From: Gammaproteobacteria bacterium
Lineage (GTDB): Bacteria; Pseudomonadota; Gammaproteobacteria; Pseudomonadales; Azotimanducaceae
Assembly: GCA_012960535.1 (NCBI GenBank)
Contig: DUBB01000042.1
Span: 76,735 to 140,734 of the forward strand
DNA: 64,000 bases
Reading direction: 5' to 3'
Shown: positions 17,945 to 26,992 of the stretch, piece by piece
Layout of the letters: every line of letters starts with the position of its first letter
How positions within the stretch are numbered: position 1 is the stretch's first letter
Program-made: the position numbers and the translations under genes
Notes under the pieces: model-generated
Database searches by the model: none
Told to the model about the DNA's origin: nothing
The model's input: only the letters and a program-made list of their open reading frames with translations

Positions 17945-19346
17945 ATTGGCTACCGAGCATCCAGCCAGAAAGCTTCCTAGCGTCGATCGGATATTGCAGG
18001 ATGCCCAGGCAACAAAACTGATCAATACCTATGGCCGTACGGCACTAACGGCCGTTGTCCGAATACTACTGAAAAATTGGCGAGACAATATCAGCGACCT
18101 GAACAGTGATCCACCGACGCATTCGATCCTGCTAAAAAAGGCCGCCGATTATCTTACCGGCCATAATTACGGTCTGAGACCCCTCATCAACCTAACAGGC
18201 ACAGTGATTCATACCAACCTAGGCAGAGCAGCGCTACCCGACGCCGCAATTAAAGCCATGCTAATAGTCGCGGCAAACCCAACAGATCTGGAATTTGACC
18301 TGGACACAGGGCAACGCGGTGATCGCGACAGTCACATCGAATCTCTGATTACCGAGATAACCGGCGCCGAGGCTGCAACCGTCGTTAACAATAATGCTGC
18401 AGCTGTCATGTTAGTCCTCAATACGCTTGCCTTCGGCAGGCAGGTGCCCGTATCCAGAGGAGAACTGGTGGAAATTGGCGGGTCCTTTCGGGTTCCGGAA
18501 ATCATGTCACGATCAGGCTGTAAACTGGTTGAAGTGGGTTCTACAAACCGCACCCATAGCAAGGATTTCAAGCAAGCCATCAACGCTGATACAGCCCTGC
18601 TAATGAAGGTTCATACCAGCAATTACCAGATCCAGGGCTTTACCAAGGGCGTGTCTGACAAGGCGCTGGCTAAACTGGCCAATGAGCATAACATCCCCCT
18701 TATGACCGATCTGGGCAGTGGCACCCTGGTTGATCTGAGACGGTACAACCTCCCGTATGAACCTACCGTCCAGGAAGCTGTCGAAAATGGCGCGCACATC
18801 ATAACCTTCAGCGGTGACAAATTACTTGGTGGCCCACAGGCAGGCCTGATTGTAGGAAATCGATCGCTGGTGGACAAAATAAAAGCCAACCCAATGAAAC
18901 GCGCACTACGGGTCGATAAAATGACGCTAGCAGCCCTGTGTGAAGTGCTAAAACTGTATCGTGACCCTGATCAGCTCAGTGAAAACCTGCCAACCCTACG
19001 AGTACTTTCAAGGAATAATCCTGACATAGAGGCAATGGCAGATCGACTCCTGCCAGCGTTCCGTCAGCAGTTGACGGGCCATGACTATGCAGTAAGTAAA
19101 GTACAACTTAAGAGCCAGATAGGCAGTGGCTCGCTGCCCCTGGACCTGTTAGCCAGCTGGGGACTCTGCATTTCTGCAGGACGAGGCAAGGGCTCTGATC
19201 AAAAGCTGCGAACCCTCGCTGATGCTTTCCGTGGCTTACCCATCCCTGTGCTGGGTAGAATTCATAGCGGGCGACTGTATTTAGACCTCAGGACAGTGTT
19301 TGATCCTGGAGAAATCTGTGAGCAGTTAGGCCATCTGAAGTTATGA
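17928..19346 (+). CDS. selA: L-seryl-tRNA(Sec) selenium transferase SelA
   Basis: SelA converts Ser-tRNA(Sec) to Sec-tRNA(Sec) with selenophosphate, using pyridoxal phosphate. Family motifs: KLPSVDRIL at the N-terminus, RPLINLTGTVIHTNLGRA, NNNAAAVMLVLNTLA, and the PLP-lysine motif FSGDKLLGGPQAG. Length is near that of the E. coli enzyme (463 residues). There is no ATG at a fitting place; TTG codons at 17898, 17928 and 17946 are all in frame. I use 17928 because AGGAG lies 13 bases upstream; the alignment to SelA would also allow 17946. The stop overlaps selB as ATGA, so the two are coupled. Confidence 0.95.
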   Translation: MVLRIKLATEHPARKLPSVDRILQDAQATKLINTYGRTALTAVVRILLKNWRDNISDLNSDPPTHSILLKKAADYLTGHNYGLRPLINLTGTVIHTNLGRAALPDAAIKAMLIVAANPTDLEFDLDTGQRGDRDSHIESLITEITGAEAATVVNNNAAAVMLVLNTLAFGRQVPVSRGELVEIGGSFRVPEIMSRSGCKLVEVGSTNRTHSKDFKQAINADTALLMKVHTSNYQIQGFTKGVSDKALAKLANEHNIPLMTDLGSGTLVDLRRYNLPYEPTVQEAVENGAHIITFSGDKLLGGPQAGLIVGNRSLVDKIKANPMKRALRVDKMTLAALCEVLKLYRDPDQLSENLPTLRVLSRNNPDIEAMADRLLPAFRQQLTGHDYAVSKVQLKSQIGSGSLPLDLLASWGLCISAGRGKGSDQKLRTLADAFRGLPIPVLGRIHSGRLYLDLRTVFDPGEICEQLGHLKL

Positions 19347-21226
19347 TCATAGCCACTGCAGGTCACGTTGACCATGGCAAAACACAACTGGTCAAGGCCC
19401 TGACCGGCATTAACACCGACAGACTGTCTGAAGAAGTAAGCAGAGGACTGACCATCGAACTGGGGTTTGCCTACAAAAATTTTGGCAGCTATCGCCTCGG
19501 CTTTGTAGATGTCCCAGGTCATATTCGCTTCATCCACAACATGCTGGCAGGCGTGGGTGCTGTAGACTTTGCACTGCTGGTAATAGCTGCTGATGATGGC
19601 CCCATGCCCCAAACCATTGAACATCTTGCCATTATCAATGAACTCGGTATCAGCCGCGGTGCTATTGCGCTGACAAAGGTTGATCGTGTTTCCAAGAACA
19701 GGATATCAGAAGTAGAAGAGCAGATTCGAGATCTGGTTTCAGGTACATTCCTGGAACAGGCTAGGATCCTGCCCTGTTCCGGGCTCAGCCTCGAAGGCAT
19801 AGACAGCCTTCAGGCACATCTTACTGAAACCGCTGAAACGCTGCAGTCGAAAACCAAGACGGGTCACTTTCGACTGGCGATAGATCGTATTTTCACCGTC
19901 AAGGGAGCCGGCCTGGTGGTAACGGGTGCCATAATCAGTGGCTCTGTTAGTACTGGCGATGAATTGAACCTGTTACCACAGAGTAAGCGGGTCAGAGTTC
20001 GCCAGATACATCGCCAGAACATAAAAAGCGAATACGCTCAGGTTGGCGACCGCTGTGCCCTGAACCTGGCCTCGGTCAACCTTTCCAGACAGGATATACA
20101 TCGGGGAGACTGGCTCACCAGCAACCCATCAATCATAGGCTCGCAGCGCATCGATATGCATCTTCATGTACTCAAGGGAGAAAGTGCAGCACTGAAACAC
20201 TGGACACCCGTACATATCCACAGCGCAGCAAAACATGCCTTGGGTCGTGTCGCCACCCTGCAAGGTCCCAGCATCGCACCAGGCCAGGCAGGATTAGTAC
20301 AGTTGGTTTCAGATGAGCCGCTGTTCCTATGCTCTGATGATCGGTTGATTTTACGTGATCAGGGTGCCAACCGAACCATTGCCGGCGGCCTGGTCATTGG
20401 TGTGGACTCACCCAGGCGAGGCCGAAACGCGCCCCACAGAGTCGCAAATCTAAATAAACAGATCAAGACAGACACAGTCACAGACAAAATTGCAACGGCT
20501 CTGGAGCATGCTGAACACGGGATACTGTTCGTGCAACTGGAAGCGCAATTGAATATACCCATTGTCGACTTAAGGCTTCTGGTAAAGGAAAAGCCGAACT
20601 GGGCAGTCATCAACCACACCATCATTACACAACAGCAGATACGGGTACTCAGTCATAACCTGATAACCCAACTCAACCAATGGCACGACCAACACCCCAA
20701 CCAGCCCGGTATCGAAATGAGCCGGGCCATTGATTTTCTGCCCCGGCAGATCCGCTTTGCCACTGACCTGGTGGAACAACTGGTCAAACAGAATCTCCTG
20801 GACAAAAACGGCGCTATCCTGTCAGTTAAGGGTTTCAATGCTCGCCTGTCTGAACCAGCCCAGATCGCACTGGACAAGGTTCTGCCGCTAATATCTGCAA
20901 ATTCGAGTAAGCCTCCCGTCCTGCATGATCTTGCCAAGGCAACCCAGATCCCGCCAAGGCAGCTTGAAAAGAATTTGATGGAATGTGTAAAAGCGGGGAG
21001 TTTAGTACGCCCGGTGCCTAATCGATTCTACCAACCCGAAGCGGTAGATGAGCTAAGGGATCTCATTACTGACACGTTTAATGATCGAGCTTTTACGGTA
21101 CAGGAATATCGAGATGCGGCAGGGATTGGCAGAAATCTGGCTATTGAATTGCTGGAGTACTTTGACAGACAGGGCTATACCCGAAGAAACGGTAACTATC
21201 GACACGCGTTATTACCAAAAAGTTAA
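19343..21226 (+). CDS. selB: Selenocysteine-specific elongation factor SelB
   Basis: SelB is the EF-Tu-like GTPase that carries Sec-tRNA(Sec) to the ribosome at UGA codons by binding the SECIS hairpin in the mRNA. The 627-residue protein has the GTPase domain (G1 GHVDHGKT, G3 DVPGH, G4 TKVD), two beta-barrel domains (about 170-370), and a C-terminal region of winged-helix repeats (about 385-627) that binds SECIS RNA. All GTPase motifs are intact. Coupled to selA by a 4-base overlap. Its likely client here is the peroxiredoxin at 28906. Confidence 0.97.
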   Translation: MIIATAGHVDHGKTQLVKALTGINTDRLSEEVSRGLTIELGFAYKNFGSYRLGFVDVPGHIRFIHNMLAGVGAVDFALLVIAADDGPMPQTIEHLAIINELGISRGAIALTKVDRVSKNRISEVEEQIRDLVSGTFLEQARILPCSGLSLEGIDSLQAHLTETAETLQSKTKTGHFRLAIDRIFTVKGAGLVVTGAIISGSVSTGDELNLLPQSKRVRVRQIHRQNIKSEYAQVGDRCALNLASVNLSRQDIHRGDWLTSNPSIIGSQRIDMHLHVLKGESAALKHWTPVHIHSAAKHALGRVATLQGPSIAPGQAGLVQLVSDEPLFLCSDDRLILRDQGANRTIAGGLVIGVDSPRRGRNAPHRVANLNKQIKTDTVTDKIATALEHAEHGILFVQLEAQLNIPIVDLRLLVKEKPNWAVINHTIITQQQIRVLSHNLITQLNQWHDQHPNQPGIEMSRAIDFLPRQIRFATDLVEQLVKQNLLDKNGAILSVKGFNARLSEPAQIALDKVLPLISANSSKPPVLHDLAKATQIPPRQLEKNLMECVKAGSLVRPVPNRFYQPEAVDELRDLITDTFNDRAFTVQEYRDAAGIGRNLAIELLEYFDRQGYTRRNGNYRHALLPKS

Positions 21227-21452
21227 GCTTTATCAGGCTCTACCTTAACCAGTCGCATGCTCGGTAATGGTTTTGGTCACCCCAGAATCAAAGCCTTTCC
21301 CCCTCCCGGCAACAGGCACCAGCAACAATTAAGCTTTGTGCGACCGTTCTTCAATGCTATAACATTAAAAACCAAGCATTGGGCACGGCTATCAAGGACA
21401 TCAGATTCAGTATTCAATATCTCTGTCGGAACCCACGCGGGGTCATTCAGAC

Positions 21453-22529
21453 ATGCAGGCTATAACAAATATTCGAATAACCAGGGTTAACGTATACACA
21501 ATAAAATACGCGCTGAACCGATTCTGCTGCCTGCTGAACTGTTTCGGATTATTGCTGTTCAGTGCAATGTGCCTGGCCCAGTCTGACCCGTTAGCCTCTG
21601 AGCCCGCTGCCCCAACCGATCTGCAGCCAGGTTTGAAAAAGATCGAGACGGACCTGATATTGACCAGAAGTCGTAGCCTGGCAAGTCTGGGGAAACGACG
21701 CGAAGCCGTAGAACTGCTTATGCCTGCCGCTACCAAGAATCCCCAAAACCGCGCTATAGAGGAGCAGTTGGTAATTATGCTACTAGACGATGACAGGCTT
21801 GCTCAGGCAGAAAGAGTCGTTCACGGTTCCCCTTCTCCGGAGGTCGTTCTAGCGCCTCTCAAGGAAAAGATCGAAGCTAAACTGCAAAGACTCCTGTTCA
21901 GTGACAAGCTGGTTACTGTCGTTGTACAGAAACGCATGGACCTGCATGATTTTGATACCGCCATTCTCATCCTGGATCGAGCGCTTACGGTATTTCCGAA
22001 TAAAAAAGCCGATTTCTTTACCCTCAAGGGAGAAGCCCTGTACAAGCAAAACCGCCTCGAACTGGCAGAAGATGAGTTCAGGAAGGCGCTGAATATAAAT
22101 CCCCTTAACCCGGTTGCAAAAGGCTATGTGACGGAAATCCGGACTACACTAGAAGCACAGACCAGCACAGCACTGGCTGAATGGATCAGCATCGCTAAGG
22201 ATAAACTGGGTGACTTCGTAGTGACCTTCCTAGCGCTCTTTACCGCTTTCGCCGTTAATTCCCTGATCGCGCCCATCACCCTGAGAATTCGCTTAATGAA
22301 GGCACGAAGATCTTTTGAAATGGGTGACTATGATGACTTTGCCGACCTGCTTGAGACCCTGCTAGACAAAGAAGATTTTAAACCACTGCGACAGAACTTC
22401 AGATCATTATTGCGCTCAGGTGATTACCATGACATCCGTTCAATCTTTGAAAAGCATGTCATGACCCTCGAGCGCCTTCCCACCCTCCTGAGAATACTGG
22501 AAAGGGAACATGAGAAATTATCGGAATAA
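21453..22529 (+). CDS. Exported TPR-repeat protein, first gene of MCE operon
   Basis: A 358-residue protein with an N-terminal signal or anchor (LNCFGLLLFSAMCLAQ, about residues 29-44), tetratricopeptide-like helices (about 75-230; for example ALYKQNRLELAEDEFRKALNINPLNP), a membrane helix (VVTFLALFTAFAVNSLIAPITL, about 255-275) and a cytoplasmic C-terminal helical region. TPR domains mediate protein contacts, and the membrane segment would place it beside the MlaE-type permease encoded next. GGGG lies about 10 bases before the ATG. Spaced about 60 bases from the permease start. Specific role unknown. Confidence 0.75.
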   Translation: MQAITNIRITRVNVYTIKYALNRFCCLLNCFGLLLFSAMCLAQSDPLASEPAAPTDLQPGLKKIETDLILTRSRSLASLGKRREAVELLMPAATKNPQNRAIEEQLVIMLLDDDRLAQAERVVHGSPSPEVVLAPLKEKIEAKLQRLLFSDKLVTVVVQKRMDLHDFDTAILILDRALTVFPNKKADFFTLKGEALYKQNRLELAEDEFRKALNINPLNPVAKGYVTEIRTTLEAQTSTALAEWISIAKDKLGDFVVTFLALFTAFAVNSLIAPITLRIRLMKARRSFEMGDYDDFADLLETLLDKEDFKPLRQNFRSLLRSGDYHDIRSIFEKHVMTLERLPTLLRILEREHEKLSE

Positions 22530-22592
22530 TCAATCCCGTAAATCATGTTTGTGCTAGGTTTATCACGACAACAGCCAGGGGCAAGCCACGAA

Positions 22593-23444
22593 ATGATAGA
22601 AAAAGAAGGTTCAGATAGACTCAAAGGCCAGGTCAATTCTGTTTCTTGGTCAGGCCCCATTAAGGCTATCATCAATCCCCTGGCTAATTTCTATCATGTC
22701 TCGATGGAGATCATCGGGCTCATATCCGTTGCTTTGCAAGCCAGTACGCTGTTACTCAACAAAAGACGCCGCCAGCTATTTTTTTCTCTCTTCCAACGCC
22801 AGGTTTATAACGCCGGCGTAGCGGCAATTTATATCAATGGCATTATTGGCATCCTTATTGGCACGCTACTCATATCCAGGCTGTTTGATTACCTTCCCCG
22901 GCAGATCATAGAAGACCAGTTTGGCCAGATATTCATGGTCGTGGTATTCAGGGAACTGGGCCCGCTGATATCAGGGATTATCCTCATTGCCAGGTCCGCC
23001 ACCGCCATTACTGCCGAGATTGGTTACCTGCGCTTGCGACGGGAGTTCCAGGTTCTCAATGGTTTGGGCATTAATCCGGTTTTCCTATTCCTGTTACCTG
23101 TTTTTTTTGCCTTCCCGGTCTCGCTGTTTCTCATGTTTATCTACTTTGACGTTATCGTCTATCTTTCCAGTTTTACCATAGTCTGGCTCTCAGACCCGAG
23201 TATCAGCTTCACCGGTCTGCTGACCAGTATACTCAGCCAGATTACCCTCAATGAGATCGCTATCAATGCCGTTAAGGCCATTTTAGGCGGAATGCTAATC
23301 GGTATCATATCCATTTACTTTGGTGCTAAGGTAGAAGACAGTTTTACTGAGGTCACTGAAGCCATATCGAAGGCAACAACTGCCCAGCTACTGGTATTTT
23401 TTATTATTAATGTGCTTCTTTCATTGCTTGCTTACACACAGTAG
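22593..23444 (+). CDS. MlaE-family ABC transporter permease
   Basis: MlaE-type permeases form the inner membrane core of MCE systems, which move phospholipids between the membranes. The 283-residue protein has five to six hydrophobic segments and the family-typical VVFRELGPLISGIILIARSATAITAEIG stretch (about residues 113-140), the conserved coupling region of MlaE. I start at the ATG at 22593, which has AGGGG about 11 bases upstream; the frame is open from 22545. It is followed 6 bases later by a degenerate ATPase gene and then an MCE-domain gene, the normal MlaE-F-D set though in an unusual order. Confidence 0.88.
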   Translation: MIEKEGSDRLKGQVNSVSWSGPIKAIINPLANFYHVSMEIIGLISVALQASTLLLNKRRRQLFFSLFQRQVYNAGVAAIYINGIIGILIGTLLISRLFDYLPRQIIEDQFGQIFMVVVFRELGPLISGIILIARSATAITAEIGYLRLRREFQVLNGLGINPVFLFLLPVFFAFPVSLFLMFIYFDVIVYLSSFTIVWLSDPSISFTGLLTSILSQITLNEIAINAVKAILGGMLIGIISIYFGAKVEDSFTEVTEAISKATTAQLLVFFIINVLLSLLAYTQ

Positions 23445-23450
23445 GTTGCC

Positions 23451-24107
23451 ATGCCACTCATCGCCAAAAACATTTATATGGAATACCCGGAAGCTATCGT
23501 CTTCAAAGACCTGAACCTTGAAGTTGCTGATCAGCAGATGATCGCGGTAAAAACTGAGGTACTGGATGGCGGTACTACCCTGCTAAAAGGACTGGCGGGT
23601 ATGCTGGATGACATAGTCGGCGAGGTTCATCTGGACAGTATGGATCTGCTGCATATGAATGCTGCCCAAAGGGCAATGACTGTCGGATACGTTCATGAAG
23701 AACAGGGTCTGGTAAGCCTGTACGACTGTTACCAGAACATTGCCCTGCCCCTGCAATTTCATACCATGATCAGCGATGAACTTGTAGAAACGAGAATTTT
23801 CGATCTATGCGAACAGTTCAGCGTGGACAGAAAACTGCTGAACGAATATCCCCATGCCCTGAACGACGTTCAGACCAGGATGATGAACCTGCTCAGAGCT
23901 TTGGTCATACGACCTAAACTGCTATTGATTGATGAGTTAGAGGGTGGGATGTCAGAAGAGATTTTAGAGGCTACAATCCATAGCATAAGGGGAAAGCAAG
24001 AGGAAAATTCAATGATCGTAATCATCACCACTTCTCACGATTTCCTGTTAAGTGAAGCTGACCGATCTTATCAGATAGAAAATAAATCCTTGCTCGAGTA
24101 TCTCTAA
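23451..24107 (+). CDS. ABC ATPase-like protein with degenerate Walker A (MlaF-like)
   Basis: A 218-residue ABC-type protein standing where MlaF is expected. The fold is recognisable (KNIYMEYPEAIVFKDLNLEVADQQ at the start; LLKGLAGML after the P-loop position; Walker B LLLIDE; a TTSHD switch segment). The P-loop is broken: the aligned segment TEVLDGGTTLLKGL has glycine in place of the invariant lysine. The signature LSGGQ is replaced by LNDVQ. ATP hydrolysis is therefore doubtful, and it may act as a pseudo-ATPase or pair with another subunit. The frame is clean, without stops, so this is divergence rather than a decaying gene. It overlaps the next gene by one base (TAATG). Confidence 0.8.
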   Translation: MPLIAKNIYMEYPEAIVFKDLNLEVADQQMIAVKTEVLDGGTTLLKGLAGMLDDIVGEVHLDSMDLLHMNAAQRAMTVGYVHEEQGLVSLYDCYQNIALPLQFHTMISDELVETRIFDLCEQFSVDRKLLNEYPHALNDVQTRMMNLLRALVIRPKLLLIDELEGGMSEEILEATIHSIRGKQEENSMIVIITTSHDFLLSEADRSYQIENKSLLEYL

Positions 24108-25135
24108 TGCCGACGACCGCTTATCGTCCATTCCAAGTGAGTTCCAAAGACAGAATTGTCGGCTTGTTCGTTATCGGTGCATTCCTGATATTACTGCTGG
24201 GTTTCATTATTCCCTTTATCAAGGATCTGGCTATCGATGACAGCTTATCGTTTCACACCATCATCGAACGAACTTATGGTATCGCCCCCGAGGCGTCTGT
24301 GACCCTTCGCGGGGTTACCGTGGGCTCGGTAAAAAAAGTAGAGCTCAATGAAGATGGTATGGTCAGGGTTGAACTCGCGTTATCGAAAAAATATCAGAGT
24401 TTTTATACCCGCTCTAGCCGATTAAGCGTTGATAGTGAATTAGGTGTCAACTCAATACTGACCGGTAGCGGCCTCATTTTAGATCCGGGGAAACCCGGTG
24501 AATCAGTATTAGCCAAAGAAGCCTTTATCCCCACTGATATCCCCCAGGGATTCAGTTCCATGCTCGAAGAACTGGACCTGACCCAACTGGCTGACCAGAT
24601 AACCAGCATTGTAAATTCGCTAGAGTCCATTTCCATGGGTTTTGTCGACAATCAGGATAAACTTTACCGAAGCCTGGAGAATTTTGAAATGGCAACCCAG
24701 AATCTGGCGGCGGTTTCGCAGGAAATGCCGGAAATCTTTACCGCCATAGAGGTCAGCCTGGCCAGCCTGGAGGATACCTTGCAGGGCATCAACCTGATTG
24801 TTGATAATTCGACTGATGACCTAGCACTAACCCTGAGCAACACGGCCAGCCTAACAGAACAGGCAACCATCACGCTTAAAGAAGCCGAAGCCCTGATGAC
24901 GACTGGTCAGCCAGCCCTCGAGTTACTGCCTTTTGTTCTGGAAACAACAGACAACACGCTCAGAAGTGTGGACCGGCTCAGCCAGCAACTCAGTCGATCC
25001 TGGTTATTTGGCGGAAGAAAAAAGAAAGGCAACGAAACCGAACTCGCTGGAGACGATATTTCAACGCGAGTGGAGCGTGCAAGAGCACAACAAAAGCATG
25101 AGAATCTACAGAACACTATGGAGGATTCACCATGA
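24107..25135 (+). CDS. MlaD-like MCE-domain protein
   Basis: A 342-residue membrane-anchored periplasmic protein. One N-terminal helix (IVGLFVIGAFLILLLGFIIPFI, about 17-38) precedes a single MCE domain (about 45-150; GIAPEASVTLRGVTVGSVKKVEL matches the family core). The C-terminal half is helical (about 150-310), as in MCE proteins that form hexameric rings or tunnels for lipids. It starts on the last base of the ATPase gene and ends in an ATGA overlap with the next lipoprotein gene, so the set is tightly coupled. Confidence 0.88.
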   Translation: MPTTAYRPFQVSSKDRIVGLFVIGAFLILLLGFIIPFIKDLAIDDSLSFHTIIERTYGIAPEASVTLRGVTVGSVKKVELNEDGMVRVELALSKKYQSFYTRSSRLSVDSELGVNSILTGSGLILDPGKPGESVLAKEAFIPTDIPQGFSSMLEELDLTQLADQITSIVNSLESISMGFVDNQDKLYRSLENFEMATQNLAAVSQEMPEIFTAIEVSLASLEDTLQGINLIVDNSTDDLALTLSNTASLTEQATITLKEAEALMTTGQPALELLPFVLETTDNTLRSVDRLSQQLSRSWLFGGRKKKGNETELAGDDISTRVERARAQQKHENLQNTMEDSP

Positions 25136-26991
25136 GCGCCATCAAATTGTTTATTTTAATAATCGTTATAACCATAGCAGGGTGCGCCGTGCAGACGGAC
25201 TCGGGCATCATGGCAGGTCCAGCGCTGAAAACCGAGTCTGCCAGTACCACGGTGAACAAAAACCATAACTTACCCAGCACCATCGCTGTACTCCCCTTCA
25301 GCAACCAGACCAAAAGTGAATTTGCGATTTCAGTTATCCGAAAGACCCTGGTCAATCATTTCTCATCGAAAAATTATCGTATCCTGCACAGTGCTGAAGC
25401 AGACAATCGGCTTGCCCTGGCAGGCCTTGACAGCCCAGAAAAAATCAAATCAGCGCCGGCTGACCAAATCAGGGAAATTCTTGGCGTCGATGGCCTTATC
25501 TACGGCTCGGTTACCCACTATGAAAAACACTTTGCTGGGGTGGGTGCTCGAATTTCGGTGGGAGTGAAACTGGAATTTCTTAACCAGTCCAATGAAATTA
25601 TCTGGGCTGTAGAAGATGTTAGGAAATCCTACGCCGGTGGCCTGTCGACCTCACCCGTGGGCCTGATCCTTAATGCCCTGGCAGCAGCCAAACACCTCTA
25701 CGGTGATATTAATCTGTTTAGGGCTGCTGATGACCTCGGTCGTGCCCTGGCTGAACAGATGCCTGCACCCGAATTCCTCGCCGGCAATACCTTGCCCGCA
25801 ATAACCAACGTCGTTCATTCAGGGGTTGGCCAATACCTTCGCTATGGAGATGTTCTGGAAATTGGCCTTGAAGGTGATGCTGGCCTGACGGCTGTAGCAA
25901 GCATTGATGGCGCAGGCCTGATCGAATTAAGCGAAGTCGAAGCAGGCCAGTATGTGGGTCGCCTGAACATCAGTAATACCCTCAATCTCAAAAACGTCAA
26001 CCTGGTTGGCCGCCTTAAGAATGATACCGGCCAGTTTTCATCCTGGACCTCCCCATACGGTCTGGTCAATATCGATAATCAACCGCCTCTTGCTGTAAGC
26101 CAGTTAACCGTACATTCAGCAGATAGGCAGGTGAATCTGAACTGGGCAACGGATGAATCAGATGTAGTCGAATATCTGATCGCGATAACAGATCCAGTCA
26201 CCTCTGAACAGGACCAAGTCAGGGTGTCCCGTAATTCCTATTCGATGACAGAAATTGAAAACTTCATAGCCTACCCTATCAGTATTCAGGCTGTTGATGC
26301 AGCAGGTAACACGGGCGCTATGACAACAACCTCAGGCATGGCGGCCCCTGACCCCCGATTTTCCTCAGCGCAGGATTTGGACAGCGTCATACCCAATGTC
26401 ATCCATGGTACTTTCAGAATGCAGTCTCAGAACAACCCTTTTCTGTTAAATTCGCTGACCACTATCGCAACAGATGGCATCCTCATGATTGGACCGGGCG
26501 TCGATATCAAGGTAAGTCCCAATGCCAGGATATCTGTTCTTGGCGAAATTCACAGTTTCGGTAACCAGGATCAACCTGTCAGGGCTCTTTCCAGTAGCGG
26601 TCAGAACTTCCAGCAATTCCTTATCCTGCAGTCAAACCAGGCTATTTCCCTGGACGGCTTACGGGTTGAAAATGCCAATATCCCGATCCAGATCCTCGCC
26701 GGTAATCCGACGATCTCAGGCGCCTCGCTACACGGCTCATTTAATGCCATCACAATTTCCGGCTCAGCAAGACCTTTGATCAAAGACAGTCTGATCAGTG
26801 GTTCAAGTGCAAGCGGAATTATTATAAGTGGACAGGCTCAGCCTTCTTTTCAGGGGAATAAATTTAAACAGAACGAACCTTTCCACCTTCAAAATGGATC
26901 AAACTATGAAATTGATATTCGCGGCAATCAATTCAACCCGGAAGCTTCTACAGCAACTGTATTAGGTCAATTCATTTATGGGGAGCAGTAA
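25132..26991 (+). CDS. GNA1162-like outer-membrane lipoprotein with right-handed beta-helix C-terminus
   Basis: A 619-residue lipoprotein: hydrophobic signal ending ITIAGC (cysteine at about residue 18). The region about 45-210 resembles the GNA1162 / DUF799 lipoprotein family, related to CsgG- and LpoB-type folds (IAVLPFSNQTKS, ILGVDGLIYGSVTHYE). A middle part (about 225-420) looks like beta-sandwich or Ig-like domains (VNLNWATDESDVVEYLIAI). The last 190 residues (GTFRMQSQNNPF..., SGQAQPSFQGNKFKQNEP) read as a right-handed parallel beta-helix. The combination with an MCE gene cluster is unusual. A GGAGG ribosome site lies just before the ATG, which overlaps the MCE gene by 4 bases. Confidence 0.72.
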   Translation: MSAIKLFILIIVITIAGCAVQTDSGIMAGPALKTESASTTVNKNHNLPSTIAVLPFSNQTKSEFAISVIRKTLVNHFSSKNYRILHSAEADNRLALAGLDSPEKIKSAPADQIREILGVDGLIYGSVTHYEKHFAGVGARISVGVKLEFLNQSNEIIWAVEDVRKSYAGGLSTSPVGLILNALAAAKHLYGDINLFRAADDLGRALAEQMPAPEFLAGNTLPAITNVVHSGVGQYLRYGDVLEIGLEGDAGLTAVASIDGAGLIELSEVEAGQYVGRLNISNTLNLKNVNLVGRLKNDTGQFSSWTSPYGLVNIDNQPPLAVSQLTVHSADRQVNLNWATDESDVVEYLIAITDPVTSEQDQVRVSRNSYSMTEIENFIAYPISIQAVDAAGNTGAMTTTSGMAAPDPRFSSAQDLDSVIPNVIHGTFRMQSQNNPFLLNSLTTIATDGILMIGPGVDIKVSPNARISVLGEIHSFGNQDQPVRALSSSGQNFQQFLILQSNQAISLDGLRVENANIPIQILAGNPTISGASLHGSFNAITISGSARPLIKDSLISGSSASGIIISGQAQPSFQGNKFKQNEPFHLQNGSNYEIDIRGNQFNPEASTATVLGQFIYGEQ

Positions 26992-26992
26992 T

